From the NCBI RefSeq assembly GCF_000332495.1, contig NZ_AOGW02000002.1, forward strand, positions 62,001-126,000: 64,000 nucleotides of DNA. Direction: 5' to 3'. The notes under the pieces were generated by a model that was not told the origin of the DNA, did not search any database, and saw only the letters and a list, made by a program, of their open reading frames with translations. The stretch comes from Leptospira terpstrae serovar Hualin str. LT 11-33 = ATCC 700639 (GTDB lineage: Bacteria; Spirochaetota; Leptospiria; Leptospirales; Leptospiraceae). This document shows positions 35,590-44,109 of the stretch, piece by piece; position 1 is the first letter of the stretch, and every line of letters begins with the position of its first letter. Made by a program: the position numbers and the translations under genes.

Positions 35590-36119
35590 ATTTCTTTTAT
35601 CTCCAATTCCGTAGCATCAATCAATTGTTCTTTATAAATTCGATTGGGCCATTGAGTGATCATAAAAATAACAACAGGAATTCCCCTCCACTGGTCCATC
35701 CCAATTTGGTATGTGGATTCACCCTCAACAACACCTAGTTTAGAATAGCGAAAGGTAAGAGTTTGTTCCGTTCTGATATGTGAGGGAACCATTCCACCTG
35801 ATAAAAAAGTTAACAAAAAATTCAATCGATGCAAAAATAGATATTTATACACTGGTTCTTTTTTTTGAAGGATTACTTCCACCTCGGAACTAGAGTTAGG
35901 ATCTTCAGTGATTCCTGCAGTGGACAATCTTTCCAGAATCATTTTTTTTTCTTGTTCATACCGATAGAAACCTATAAAAACGATCCTGACTTTTTCTTTT
36001 CCGAAGGAATGAGTTTTACGTTCTTTGGAAGTGACTGGATCCGGAAATGCAGCGCAGTTCAGAAAAAAAATAACTAATACAACCTGAAACAAATTTAGTA
36101 TCTTTCCATTACAGTTCAT
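35586..36119 (-). CDS. Putative lipoprotein, possible paralogue of the next gene
   Basis: A 177-residue exported protein of unknown function. The signal peptide ends FFLNC (lipobox with Asn at -1, allowed in spirochaetes). The mature part shows an alpha/beta layout beginning VRIVFIGFYRYEQEKKMILERL, quoted in part, and contains a hydrophobic stretch around GIPVVIFMITQWP near the end. It resembles the neighbouring 204-residue lipoprotein in length, order of elements and hydrophobic C-terminal stretch, suggesting an old duplication. It overlaps that gene by 11 bases. Confidence 0.72.
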   Translation of the reverse strand: MNCNGKILNLFQVVLVIFFLNCAAFPDPVTSKERKTHSFGKEKVRIVFIGFYRYEQEKKMILERLSTAGITEDPNSSSEVEVILQKKEPVYKYLFLHRLNFLLTFLSGGMVPSHIRTEQTLTFRYSKLGVVEGESTYQIGMDQWRGIPVVIFMITQWPNRIYKEQLIDATELEIKEI

Positions 36120-36723
36120 CCTGAGTATCTCCTAAAAACTTTGATACTTTTTCTGTTAGGATAGGTTTCCATTCCTTCCTATCATCACCCCACATCAAAA
36201 GAAGTGAAATCCAACCAAACACTCGATAGGATTCCATTGGATATCGGTATTCTTTTTCGAATTTTCCTTTTTTACTCAATCGAAAGACTAAATAGTCATC
36301 ATCTCGATCAATATCTGGAATGACAAAAAATGTACTAATCGCTAAAAAGCGATTGAGTAAATAAACTCCAAATCTTTCCGGATTTCTTTCCGGTAAATAT
36401 GATAATGGCTCAGTTGCTTCCCCTAAAAATATTTTAAACCTAGGACTTGATTCTAGTATAATTTGTACATGTGCATCAGTCTTAACCTGATTTTGGTATT
36501 GGACTGAAGTAAATTTTCCAGAGGACTGGAGAGCAGCAAGTATGTAAGAAATTCTCCTGCGATCTGCTTCATCATCCCAACCAATCAATTCATAACTTAG
36601 TGATTTATCTTTGATATGTTTAGAAAAGTCCACTTTAGGTCTTTCCGAAGAATAAAAAACAGAACATGACCAAACAGAAAACATTAGAATAAACACCAAA
36701 CTGCTATTAATTGTATTTTTCAA
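36109..36723 (-). CDS. Putative lipoprotein, operon partner of AlkC
   Basis: A 204-residue exported protein that I do not recognise. The signal peptide ends VWSC. The mature domain has a DDEADRRRISYILAALQSSG-type helix followed by strands, then hydrophobic segments (~118-135 and ~172-182). The start is TTG (36721..36723) with AGGGA upstream. It lies 9 bases downstream of the AlkC-type gene and overlaps the next lipoprotein gene. A lipoprotein in a DNA-repair operon is odd, and any functional link is unknown. Confidence 0.72.
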   Translation of the reverse strand: MKNTINSSLVFILMFSVWSCSVFYSSERPKVDFSKHIKDKSLSYELIGWDDEADRRRISYILAALQSSGKFTSVQYQNQVKTDAHVQIILESSPRFKIFLGEATEPLSYLPERNPERFGVYLLNRFLAISTFFVIPDIDRDDDYLVFRLSKKGKFEKEYRYPMESYRVFGWISLLLMWGDDRKEWKPILTEKVSKFLGDTQDEL

Positions 36724-36732
36724 AGTTTATCC

Positions 36733-37839
36733 CTATCCTTTTTTTAACTCAAACTTTTGTAGTTTATATTCATTGCCGTTCAGTAAAATAGAAACTGTAT
36801 GTGTCCCCGGATAATAAACCCGTGTAGTTATGGGAGCAAAAGAGTGTTTTTTTGTGATTTTTATATTTTCGTTTGGCAATAACATTCGCTCACCTAATTG
36901 AAAAACTTTATAACCATATTTACCTTTTGATAATAAAAAACCAATTTTATACTCTAACCTTACCTTCGTTTTATCTTTAGAAGTTTGATTGACTGAAATT
37001 TCGAACTCGAGTGAATTCCCGATTTTTACTACTTTGTTTAATAATGAAAATTTGATTTTTTCAGGTTTCCACTTTGTATTGTAAGAAAAGAAACCTAAGG
37101 CTTTAGTATTTCCTTTTTTTAGAAGTGTACGTAGGGAATGTTTTAAGTTTTTATCCAATACTTCAGATTTCCCAAATTTACTCTTACAAAAATCCAAAAC
37201 TAATTCGGGATTCAACTTGGATATATCATTCAAATGGTTTGCTGCACTCCGACGAACAATCTCATCTTTATCATCCCAAAGAGTTTCTAGTATCGATATA
37301 TGGATTTCTGGATTTTTTTTTATTTCCGGAATTCCTATCCCCCAAGGCAACATCGGACGACTTCCTTCACTTGCTAATCTTCGGACCAATGGTTCTTTAT
37401 GTTTTGACCAAAGGTGCATTTGTTTTAAAGTTTTATGAAAATGCTGTTTATAAAAAAACCGAATCGCAAACTCGGCACTTGAAAATACGGTTACTTTTTC
37501 CAATGCCTTCATAGATGCTTCGAAGTCATCTAACCCTGACTTTGTGACAATATCATTTAAAAAAATATATGGGAAATTAAAATCAGAAACGCCGTGGTTT
37601 CGAAGAGAATTTATCAATGCAAGTAGATTGGGATAAATCTCTGAGATTGGTCCGTGCCAATATTGGATCAATACATCTGAGAGCCGATTGATTCTTTCCT
37701 TTAACTCCATTTCTTTCCAGGGAGATAAAAACACCTGCTTTTGAAATTCCAAAGGATTGATTTGGGAATCCACTTGGTTTATGTGATTTCCCAAACCTAA
37801 AACCCATTCTCGGGAGTACATTTCTTTCAAAGGTTCCAT
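36733..37839 (-). CDS. AlkC-type DNA alkylation repair glycosylase with C-terminal Ig-like domain
   Basis: A 368-residue protein. The N-terminal ~250 residues are HEAT-like helical repeats of the DNA alkylation repair family (AlkC/AlkD), with the WGPISEI-like start of the helical region, EPLVRRLASEGSRPMLPWG and KDEIVRRSAANHLNDIS typical of AlkC. The C-terminal ~100 residues are beta-rich and look like the Ig-like domain described for AlkC-alpha. Such glycosylases excise N3-alkylpurines without base flipping. It is the first gene of a minus-strand operon with two lipoproteins, an esterase and an SDR. The upstream 240 bases hold no gene. Confidence 0.85.
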   Translation of the reverse strand: MEPLKEMYSREWVLGLGNHINQVDSQINPLEFQKQVFLSPWKEMELKERINRLSDVLIQYWHGPISEIYPNLLALINSLRNHGVSDFNFPYIFLNDIVTKSGLDDFEASMKALEKVTVFSSAEFAIRFFYKQHFHKTLKQMHLWSKHKEPLVRRLASEGSRPMLPWGIGIPEIKKNPEIHISILETLWDDKDEIVRRSAANHLNDISKLNPELVLDFCKSKFGKSEVLDKNLKHSLRTLLKKGNTKALGFFSYNTKWKPEKIKFSLLNKVVKIGNSLEFEISVNQTSKDKTKVRLEYKIGFLLSKGKYGYKVFQLGERMLLPNENIKITKKHSFAPITTRVYYPGTHTVSILLNGNEYKLQKFELKKG

Positions 37840-38040
37840 ACGAACTAGAACGAATCTATAGTAGGCTATCGTAATTGAAATCGAAAAAGAAAACTTTAAA
37901 CAATTTACGAATTACAAATAATCATCATTTGGGTCGGTTTCCTGAGGCAATTTATAATAATTCAACTAAAATCACTTGTTAATCGAATATCACATAATCA
38001 AACCCACCCACCACAAAAGGGTGAGAGGTGGTCCATACGC

Positions 38041-38065
38041 ATGATAAAGGTATTTCGTTTATCAT
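38041..38065. terminator. Hairpin in the 243-bp gap between the AlkC and MBL genes
   Basis: The gap 37840..38082 has no gene. It holds a stem-loop with perfect 8-bp arms (ATGATAAA / TTTATCAT, 9-base loop) just after the stop of the minus-strand metallo-hydrolase. It lacks a clear T-run, so termination is uncertain. Another inverted repeat, CACCC-N9-GGGTG, lies near 38005..38025. Confidence 0.35.
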
Positions 38066-38082
38066 AAATTAGAATTAGCTAT

Positions 38083-39033
38083 TTATTTTTTCTGAACTAC
38101 CGACCAAGGATGGATTTGGATATCCTTTCTTGATTTTCTTCGTAATGGATTTAGATCATGACCGGGGACGATAAGGACATCTGGATTTTTTGATTGAAAT
38201 GCCAATAATTGCCCAAGCGAAATCCTTGCCGCTTCTCCATCTGAAGAGATAAACGGAAGCCCAATGGAAGCAGAACGGATGTTATATTCTGTCCAAGCCA
38301 TATCACCAGTTAACAATACCGGCCCTGATCCTAAATTTACTAAAACAGAAATATGTCCTGGAGTATGCCCTGGTGTGGAAAGAATCAAAATAGATCCATC
38401 TCCCACCAAATCATAAGAACCTTCAAAAGATCCAAATTGTTTTTTTAAGGAAAAATCGATTTGGTGCCAATTTGAAACACCATCATACTCAGTTTTCACA
38501 TAATTATAATTTGGTGATTCATTCCCATGTTTTACTTCACGACGATCTGCTACAATCCGGGCATTGGGAAATTCTTCCACAGCCCCAACATGTTCCGGAT
38601 GGAAATGTGAAACTAAAATATCTCGTAGGGAATCTGGATTCCTTCCGGAAGCTTTCAACTGATTACGAAAGTCCTGCCCCGAGTCTTGTTCCATTGGCAT
38701 AAGCCCTACTCGATGAATCCAACCTAAATGTTCTGAGGGATTAGTGGCAATCTCAGAATGGTGACCTGCTTCGAAAGCAATCAATCCATAGTGTGGATGT
38801 GAGATCAAATAAGCTGGTTGGTCCATACTGATTTTTCCCTCTCCACCAGTATAAGCTGCCCAACCATCAATGACCATTCGGCCCGTTTGGAAAACTTCGA
38901 GTTTAAGACCAGGAATAGGTTTCTCCAGTTGGACAGGAAAAACCTCTTTTGTATAAGGAACGGCGGCTCTGCCAAAACAGCCAAAAACTGAAAAAAGGAT
39001 AACCAAAACCAGGATCGGGGTTACGGACTTCAT
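38083..39033 (-). CDS. Metallo-beta-lactamase-fold lipoprotein (lactonase-like)
   Basis: A 316-residue exported hydrolase. The signal peptide has the lipobox VFGC (Cys19). The zinc motif reads HFHPEH (His143, 145, 148): the usual Asp of HxHxDH is Glu147. Other metal-ligand regions, STPGHTPGHIS and LLTGDMAW, are present, as is a late PGHD. It resembles N-acyl-homoserine-lactonase/MBL hydrolases, but the substrate is unknown. It is divergent from the marR-type gene; the 84 bases between them hold a promoter and palindromes that probably bring it under MarR control. Confidence 0.85.
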   Translation of the reverse strand: MKSVTPILVLVILFSVFGCFGRAAVPYTKEVFPVQLEKPIPGLKLEVFQTGRMVIDGWAAYTGGEGKISMDQPAYLISHPHYGLIAFEAGHHSEIATNPSEHLGWIHRVGLMPMEQDSGQDFRNQLKASGRNPDSLRDILVSHFHPEHVGAVEEFPNARIVADRREVKHGNESPNYNYVKTEYDGVSNWHQIDFSLKKQFGSFEGSYDLVGDGSILILSTPGHTPGHISVLVNLGSGPVLLTGDMAWTEYNIRSASIGLPFISSDGEAARISLGQLLAFQSKNPDVLIVPGHDLNPLRRKSRKDIQIHPWSVVQKK

Positions 39034-39053
39034 AATTATCTCTCCACAAAGAT

Positions 39054-39093
39054 TCTTTACGTAAAGATAATTTTGTTTTTACTTTGACGTCAA
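39054..39093. promoter_or_regulatory. Paired palindromic operator region between MBL-lipoprotein and marR genes
   Basis: Two palindromes are centred 28 bp apart: TCTTTACGTAAAGA (39054..39067) and TTGACGTCAA (39084..39093), both centred on ACGT and both followed by AAGATAA. On the minus strand, TTGACG (39093..39088) and TATCTT (39069..39064, 18-base spacer) form a promoter for the MBL gene that overlaps both palindromes. This layout fits repression by the adjacent MarR protein. Confidence 0.6.
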
Positions 39094-39117
39094 GATAAAT
39101 TCTTAGAGATTCCGATT

Positions 39118-39612
39118 ATGGATCCAATGGAAGAAATCATAAAACAATGGCGTAAAGAGATACCTTCGCTTTCCGTCCGCGGTATGGAAGTATTTGGACG
39201 ATTGGGACAAGCAGCTCTTCTGGCAAGCGATGTAGTGGAATCAAATTTAGCCAAATTGGGATTAAAACTGGGAGAATTTGACGTGTTGGCTTCACTTCGT
39301 AGATCGGGACCACCCTTCCGATTGAATCCAACACAACTCTGGCAAGGAATGTTACTTTCTTCCGGTGCCATGACCAACCGCTTGGACCGCTTGGAAACAG
39401 CAGGCTACATAGAAAGATCGCCTGACCCAAATGATAGGCGAGCAACCCTAGTTTCCCTGACAGAAAAAGGTTTAAAACTCATTGACGAGGCAGTTGTGTC
39501 ACACACTAAAAATGAAGAGGAATGCATTCAGGATTTCTCAGTAGAGGAATTAGCTTCATTAAATTCGCTCTTATCAAAACTAAAACAATCGATAGAAAAA
39601 ACAATGAAATAA
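39118..39612 (+). CDS. MarR-family transcriptional regulator
   Basis: A 164-residue winged-helix regulator. The MarR core spans ~30-150, with a helix-turn-helix around PTQLWQGMLLSSGAMTNRLDRLE and the wing RSPDPNDRRATLVSLTEKG, quoted in part; DPNDRRA is the hallmark. The N-terminal extension of ~20 residues is slightly longer than usual. It most likely binds the palindromes in the divergent intergenic region and represses itself and the MBL-lipoprotein gene in response to a small ligand. A second ATG three codons in is possible. Confidence 0.9.
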   Translation: MDPMEEIIKQWRKEIPSLSVRGMEVFGRLGQAALLASDVVESNLAKLGLKLGEFDVLASLRRSGPPFRLNPTQLWQGMLLSSGAMTNRLDRLETAGYIERSPDPNDRRATLVSLTEKGLKLIDEAVVSHTKNEEECIQDFSVEELASLNSLLSKLKQSIEKTMK

Positions 39613-39681
39613 CAACGATTTGGTTGTAAAATCAACTAGTTCCTAATAAAAGCAAAATATACAAGATGAGAGTTTAAAAAA

Positions 39682-41832
39682 TTATGTTTTCGCGGAAGGC
39701 AACCAAACAGAGAAACAAGTTCCCTTCTCAACATTTTCCAATTCAATTTTCCCACCTGTTTGTGAGATAATTTTTTTACAAATATCGAGGCCTAAGCCCA
39801 TACCTTCCCCATTCGGTTTTGTTGTAAAAAATGGATCAAAAATTTTTTCTTTAATCGAATCTGCTATACCAATGCCAGTATCAATAATCGATACTTTGAC
39901 CCATGGTTCAACCCATTGGATTTTGATTTCTAAAGTTCCGTTATAAGACATTGCTTGTAAGGCGTTGTTCAACAAGTTAATCCAAACTTGATTGAGTTTG
40001 TCTCGATTTCCTAAACACTTTTTTTCGGTTAAGTATGACTTTTTTATGATCACTTTATTTAAGTTATAATGATAAAGAGAAAGGATTGTATCCATTTCAA
40101 AGGTAAGGTCAACCATCGTCTCTCCGTTTGAGATATCCTTATCAGAAACGAGATAACTTTTTAGAGCTTTAATTACATGAGTAGCCTTTTCTGAAGCAAC
40201 AAAGATTATTTGATTCGAACGGTAGGCAGTAGTTATGCTTGCAACTGTTTCTAAAATTTTAAGAGAATTTTCACTTTCTAAAATCTGTGTAAGGCCATCA
40301 CCTATTCGATAAGCACCAGTCTCAACAACTAATTGCATATGTTTTCCATATAGGTCCATCTTTTCTATATTTGAAAACTTCGAAGCAAGATCTTTCTTAA
40401 TAGACCTCTCTGTTTTCCCTTCTAAAAAAGTTTGATTTTTAAGTCCTTCTTCCAAGACAATATGGAAACGCAATGAATCTTCTTTGTCAAAATTAACAAT
40501 AGTATCCATAATATTGATTATCTTATTGTTTAGAAAATCACCCAAAGAATGGTTGGAAGATACAATTGCCCCAAGCGGAGTATTTAATTCATGAGCCATA
40601 CCTGCCGCCAATTGCCCAAGTACAGCCAATTTTTCCGAAGCTAAAAGTCTATCTTGAGCTTCTGTAAGTTCTTTTAATGTATTTAGTAAACTTTGATTTA
40701 AAACTTGGAGGTATTCGTTGGAATGTTTTAATTCTTCAGTCCTTATCTCTACTTGTTTCTTCAAATTTTCAGAATATTGTTTATTCAATCGTTTCCATTG
40801 AACTAGCCAAACAGCTGCTAAAGAAAATACAATGATTCCAAAGGAATAGTAAATCCATTCATAGTTAGCAGGAGGATTTGGATCGTAAACAAATCCTTTT
40901 AAATTTATATTCCTTGGAAGCATTCCAAGTTCCGCATACACCTCGTTGATATGTTTCCACCGACCAGGATTCATATATCCCATCTCAACGAGAATAGGTT
41001 GGATTAAGGGTGTCATTTGTTCAGCTTCAAAGAGTAAGCGTTCTTTCGGATTTCTCTTTGAATATTTTTCATAAATTAAATCCACGATTTCTTCTTGATG
41101 ACTCATCGCATATTGCCAACCCCGAAGGCTCGCTTCACGAAAGGCTTTTACTCTTTCCGGATGTTTACGAACTTCTTCTTCGCTGGTAAAAAAATTATCA
41201 CCATAAAAGTCAATACCAGCAACTCTTGGGGAATATGCAACATATGGAAATCCTGCTTTTTTAAAGTCGTAAGCTTGCGTTGTTGAATAACCTGAATAAG
41301 CATCTACCTTACCTTGAATCAAATCATTCGGATTAAATCGATGTTCTAAAATCTGTAAATCGCTTAAATCAATTCTTTCTTTCTTCAGATAAGCAACAAT
41401 TTCATCCATATGTGGAGTCAACATAACTCGCTTTCCCACAAGATCATGAATACTTTGTATATTGGATGATTTTTTAAAAAAAAGAACTGATGGAGAATGT
41501 TGGAAAATAACAGCAAGTACTACAATCGGTTTACCGGCATATCTTTCCTTAATGAGTTCATTACTTCCAATACCGTATTGTCCCGTAGACTGAATTACTT
41601 TTTCATGGATCCCTTTGATCCCAATTGTACTTTCTAAAATTTCTACATCAAGTCCAGCTTCCTTATAATAACCTTTTTCAAAGGCAGCGTAATAACCTGC
41701 GAATTGGAATTGGTGAAACCATTTAAGGTGAAGGGTAACTTTTTCTGTTCCTAAAACGGGAGAATTAAATACAAATAAGAGGCACCAAAAGCAAATATAA
41801 CAAAATTTTTTTATAACAAAGTGCCGACCCAT
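39682..41832 (-). CDS. Histidine kinase with NMT1/THI5-like periplasmic sensor domain
   Basis: A 716-residue membrane kinase. A signal/anchor segment (~8-27) is followed by a periplasmic substrate-binding domain of the NMT1/THI5 type (~32-315: LHLKWFHQFQFAGYYAAFEKGYY, quoted as motif start), one TM helix (~330-347), a coiled coil, an H-box (GMAHELNTPLG, His414), an N-box (Asn623), and G boxes DTGIGI and GEGMGLGLDI. NMT1-like domains bind thiamine-pyrimidine precursors or related amines, so the ligand may be such a compound. The H-to-N distance is 209 residues, the same as in the kinase at 8901..11105. No regulator gene is adjacent. Confidence 0.88.
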   Translation of the reverse strand: MGRHFVIKKFCYICFWCLLFVFNSPVLGTEKVTLHLKWFHQFQFAGYYAAFEKGYYKEAGLDVEILESTIGIKGIHEKVIQSTGQYGIGSNELIKERYAGKPIVVLAVIFQHSPSVLFFKKSSNIQSIHDLVGKRVMLTPHMDEIVAYLKKERIDLSDLQILEHRFNPNDLIQGKVDAYSGYSTTQAYDFKKAGFPYVAYSPRVAGIDFYGDNFFTSEEEVRKHPERVKAFREASLRGWQYAMSHQEEIVDLIYEKYSKRNPKERLLFEAEQMTPLIQPILVEMGYMNPGRWKHINEVYAELGMLPRNINLKGFVYDPNPPANYEWIYYSFGIIVFSLAAVWLVQWKRLNKQYSENLKKQVEIRTEELKHSNEYLQVLNQSLLNTLKELTEAQDRLLASEKLAVLGQLAAGMAHELNTPLGAIVSSNHSLGDFLNNKIINIMDTIVNFDKEDSLRFHIVLEEGLKNQTFLEGKTERSIKKDLASKFSNIEKMDLYGKHMQLVVETGAYRIGDGLTQILESENSLKILETVASITTAYRSNQIIFVASEKATHVIKALKSYLVSDKDISNGETMVDLTFEMDTILSLYHYNLNKVIIKKSYLTEKKCLGNRDKLNQVWINLLNNALQAMSYNGTLEIKIQWVEPWVKVSIIDTGIGIADSIKEKIFDPFFTTKPNGEGMGLGLDICKKIISQTGGKIELENVEKGTCFSVWLPSAKT

Positions 41833-41966
41833 ACATTGTTTTTTATATAGATTGGTTTACCAAATCAATGAAATAAAACAAAGCTGAAGTATTTTATTTC
41901 TGAGATTCCGATTCATACAGCTTTATAATAGTATAGGGAATCTCTCATAAAAATTAAATTAGAGAC

Positions 41967-42509
41967 TCAGACCTTGACTTTGCTCTTAACTTTTTCAATC
42001 CAATCTAGATTCAATTTTGTTTGTTTTTCTGCAAATTCGAGCGTCAAAGACCAATATTCTTGATCTGGGTGTTTGTCCCAATCTGTCTCAAGTTCTTTTT
42101 GAAAAACCTTTAATGATTTTAAATCTTCCTTTTGTTTACGAATCTCCTCTTCCAATTGTTGAGTCAATAATTTTGGATTCATATGTCTGCCAAAGAAAAC
42201 CTTAAATAATAATTCGTTTCTTTTATTGGATTGGATCGGTGATTCATCCATCCAACGACGAAATTCTTCTAAACCAGGCCGAGTGATTTTATAAACTTTT
42301 TTCTTTTTCCCACTAACATCTGTTTTCTCCCATTCACGAATCAAACCTTCTTCTTCTAACTTGGTTAGTGTTGGATAGATTTGTCCAAAACTTTCACTCC
42401 AGAAAAAACTAATCGTAGATTCAATGTACTTTCGGATTTCATACCCATTCATCTCACATTGGGAAAGAATGCCTAACAACGCATATTGTGTTTTACTTTC
42501 TCTTTTCAT
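41967..42509 (-). CDS. PadR-family transcriptional regulator
   Basis: A 180-residue regulator. The winged-helix PadR domain (~1-95) has YALLGILSQCEMNGYEIRKYIE and the SFGQIYPTLTKLEEEGLI recognition region, quoted in part, then KKVYKITRPGLEEF. The C-terminal helical region (~100-178) is the Vir-type dimerisation domain. It overlaps the hydrolase gene by 17 bases as the last gene of a three-gene operon. It probably represses the operon through the two ATATCT-N3-AGATAT palindromes at the promoter, i.e. autoregulation. Confidence 0.9.
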   Translation of the reverse strand: MKRESKTQYALLGILSQCEMNGYEIRKYIESTISFFWSESFGQIYPTLTKLEEEGLIREWEKTDVSGKKKKVYKITRPGLEEFRRWMDESPIQSNKRNELLFKVFFGRHMNPKLLTQQLEEEIRKQKEDLKSLKVFQKELETDWDKHPDQEYWSLTLEFAEKQTKLNLDWIEKVKSKVKV

Positions 42510-43398
42510 TGGTATGTTTTAGATCTTTTTTAAATTGATAATATGCAGCCGATACTTCTTCTGGCGACTCAATTTGTGGCCAATGCCCAATCTGTTCTGA
42601 CAAAAAATATACCTGTTTTGTAGGAAAACTTTTTAAAAAACGATTTGCCATATGAGTCCCAGAGTTTGGATCCGCTGGTCCACAAATATAACAGAAAGGG
42701 ACTTCCGTTTTTGACATGGCATCGATCCAACGTATTTGATAGTGAACCTTTTCAAATACCATTCTACCAATCAAATAAGCAATGGATTTGCCATCCTTAT
42801 AATTCAAAACTTCCCAAAAGATTCCAAGCCAATTAGAGTTTGGTTGTGTCTTTGGTCCAAACACTCGAAAGAGAGAAGATTCTACGGACTTGCGACTCAT
42901 AACTTTACTTAAAAATTTTCCAATTAGATTGGGAGTTTGGGATAACAGTCTTTGGATCAGTCTTGGTTTATAAACATCAGTGAACAAACCTCCATTCATA
43001 AATGCAACAGAACGGATTTTGAATACATTTTTATCAGACGATGCTAACATTTCCTGAACTACACTCACAGCTAAATCATGAGCTAAAATATCTGCTTCTG
43101 TAATATTCAGATGTTTTGCGACTGCATTCACAATACCTGCATACTCTTCAAATGAATATTTATGATTTTTGGGTTTATCAGAAAAACCCATTCCCAAAAA
43201 ATCCAAAAGAATGATTTTTTTATTTTCTGATAATTTTGGGATGACCAAACTCCAATCGAAACAATTGAAAGGGTATCCATGTAGAAGAAATAAATTCTCA
43301 CCTTCTCCTATCGTCCGATAAAAAATAGAATGACCCAAATAATTGAGATACTGACCACTGTGTTCAAATTCATTTAATACTGGATTAGTAAAATTCAT
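42493..43398 (-). CDS. Alpha/beta hydrolase
   Basis: A 301-residue cytosolic hydrolase. LFLLHGYPFNCFDW (oxyanion region), LLDFLGMGFSDKP, then AHDLAVSV at the nucleophile elbow, where Asp replaces Ser as in haloalkane dehalogenase/epoxide hydrolase-like members. A late IGHWPQIE supplies the catalytic His. The Asp nucleophile suggests epoxide- or dehalogenase-type chemistry, but no substrate can be read. It lies 1 base after the oxidoreductase gene and overlaps padR. Confidence 0.85.
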   Translation of the reverse strand: MNFTNPVLNEFEHSGQYLNYLGHSIFYRTIGEGENLFLLHGYPFNCFDWSLVIPKLSENKKIILLDFLGMGFSDKPKNHKYSFEEYAGIVNAVAKHLNITEADILAHDLAVSVVQEMLASSDKNVFKIRSVAFMNGGLFTDVYKPRLIQRLLSQTPNLIGKFLSKVMSRKSVESSLFRVFGPKTQPNSNWLGIFWEVLNYKDGKSIAYLIGRMVFEKVHYQIRWIDAMSKTEVPFCYICGPADPNSGTHMANRFLKSFPTKQVYFLSEQIGHWPQIESPEEVSAAYYQFKKDLKHTNEKRK

Positions 43399-43399
43399 T

Positions 43400-43996
43400 T
43401 CATTTTCCTTGAATCGCTAATGACTCCACAATGTTGGTCCACTTGAGAAAATCTTTTTGTTTTCGAGTTCTTACTTGTCCAAAAATAGTTACCTTCACAG
43501 GCGACACTCCACAAAATTCTAAAGTTCCAAACTTTAACAATTGTACACCGGGAGATTTGTTAAACCATTTATAATACCAACTAGGAGCATCCATTGTAAC
43601 AAAGATGCGGGCAGATTTACCTAACAGTAGTTTTTCGGGTAGAGGAGAGTTTTTTCTATATTTGAATGAAAAACCAGGTAAAAATACGCGATCAATCCAA
43701 GCCTTTAGAACTGCAGGCATACTCGCCCACCAACTAGGAAATACAAAAACTAAATGATCTGCTTCTGCTATTAATTTGTGACTTTGAAGTAAATCAGGTT
43801 CAAGAGTTTGGATAGAATCTTTTTTGTGACCCGAATATAAATTATAATCAAACTTTAACTCGGAAAGTTTCAGAAAACTAACGCTATGTCCTGACTTTTT
43901 TGCCGAATTCACATAACTCTCAGCCAAATGAGCACAGAGGGAATTGGGGTTCGGGTGACCAAGGACTACTAGAATATTCCGCTGGTTTGTTTTCAT
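43400..43996 (-). CDS. NAD(P)H-dependent flavodoxin-fold oxidoreductase (NQO-like)
   Basis: A 198-residue flavoprotein of the Flavodoxin_2/NAD(P)H quinone reductase family. The N-terminal FMN/FAD loop is VVLGHPNPNSLCAHLA, the central FPSWWASMPAVLKAWIDRVFLPGFSF motif is typical (quoted in part), and the DAPSWYY loop follows. It probably reduces quinones or electrophiles. It is the first gene of the PadR-controlled operon; GGAG lies five bases before the ATG and the operator pair lies just upstream. Confidence 0.88.
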   Translation of the reverse strand: MKTNQRNILVVLGHPNPNSLCAHLAESYVNSAKKSGHSVSFLKLSELKFDYNLYSGHKKDSIQTLEPDLLQSHKLIAEADHLVFVFPSWWASMPAVLKAWIDRVFLPGFSFKYRKNSPLPEKLLLGKSARIFVTMDAPSWYYKWFNKSPGVQLLKFGTLEFCGVSPVKVTIFGQVRTRKQKDFLKWTNIVESLAIQGK

Positions 43997-44004
43997 AGGT
44001 CTCC

Positions 44005-44055
44005 ATATCTATTAGATATATTTCCCAGCTATATCTGATAGATATATTCTGTCAA
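44005..44055 (-). promoter_or_regulatory. PadR-operon promoter with two palindromic operators
   Basis: On the minus strand, TTGACA (44055..44050) and TATAGC (44033..44028, 16-base spacer) form the promoter. The palindrome TATATCTGATAGATATA (44030..44046, 7-bp arms) lies between and over these elements. A second copy, ATATCTATTAGATAT (44005..44019), lies around the expected start of transcription. The centres are 26 bp apart, which fits two PadR dimers blocking RNA polymerase. Confidence 0.65.
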
Positions 44056-44109
44056 TGGCAAAAATACAATTTTTGCAAATAAACAATGTCCAAAGAAAGT
44101 GATTCAATT

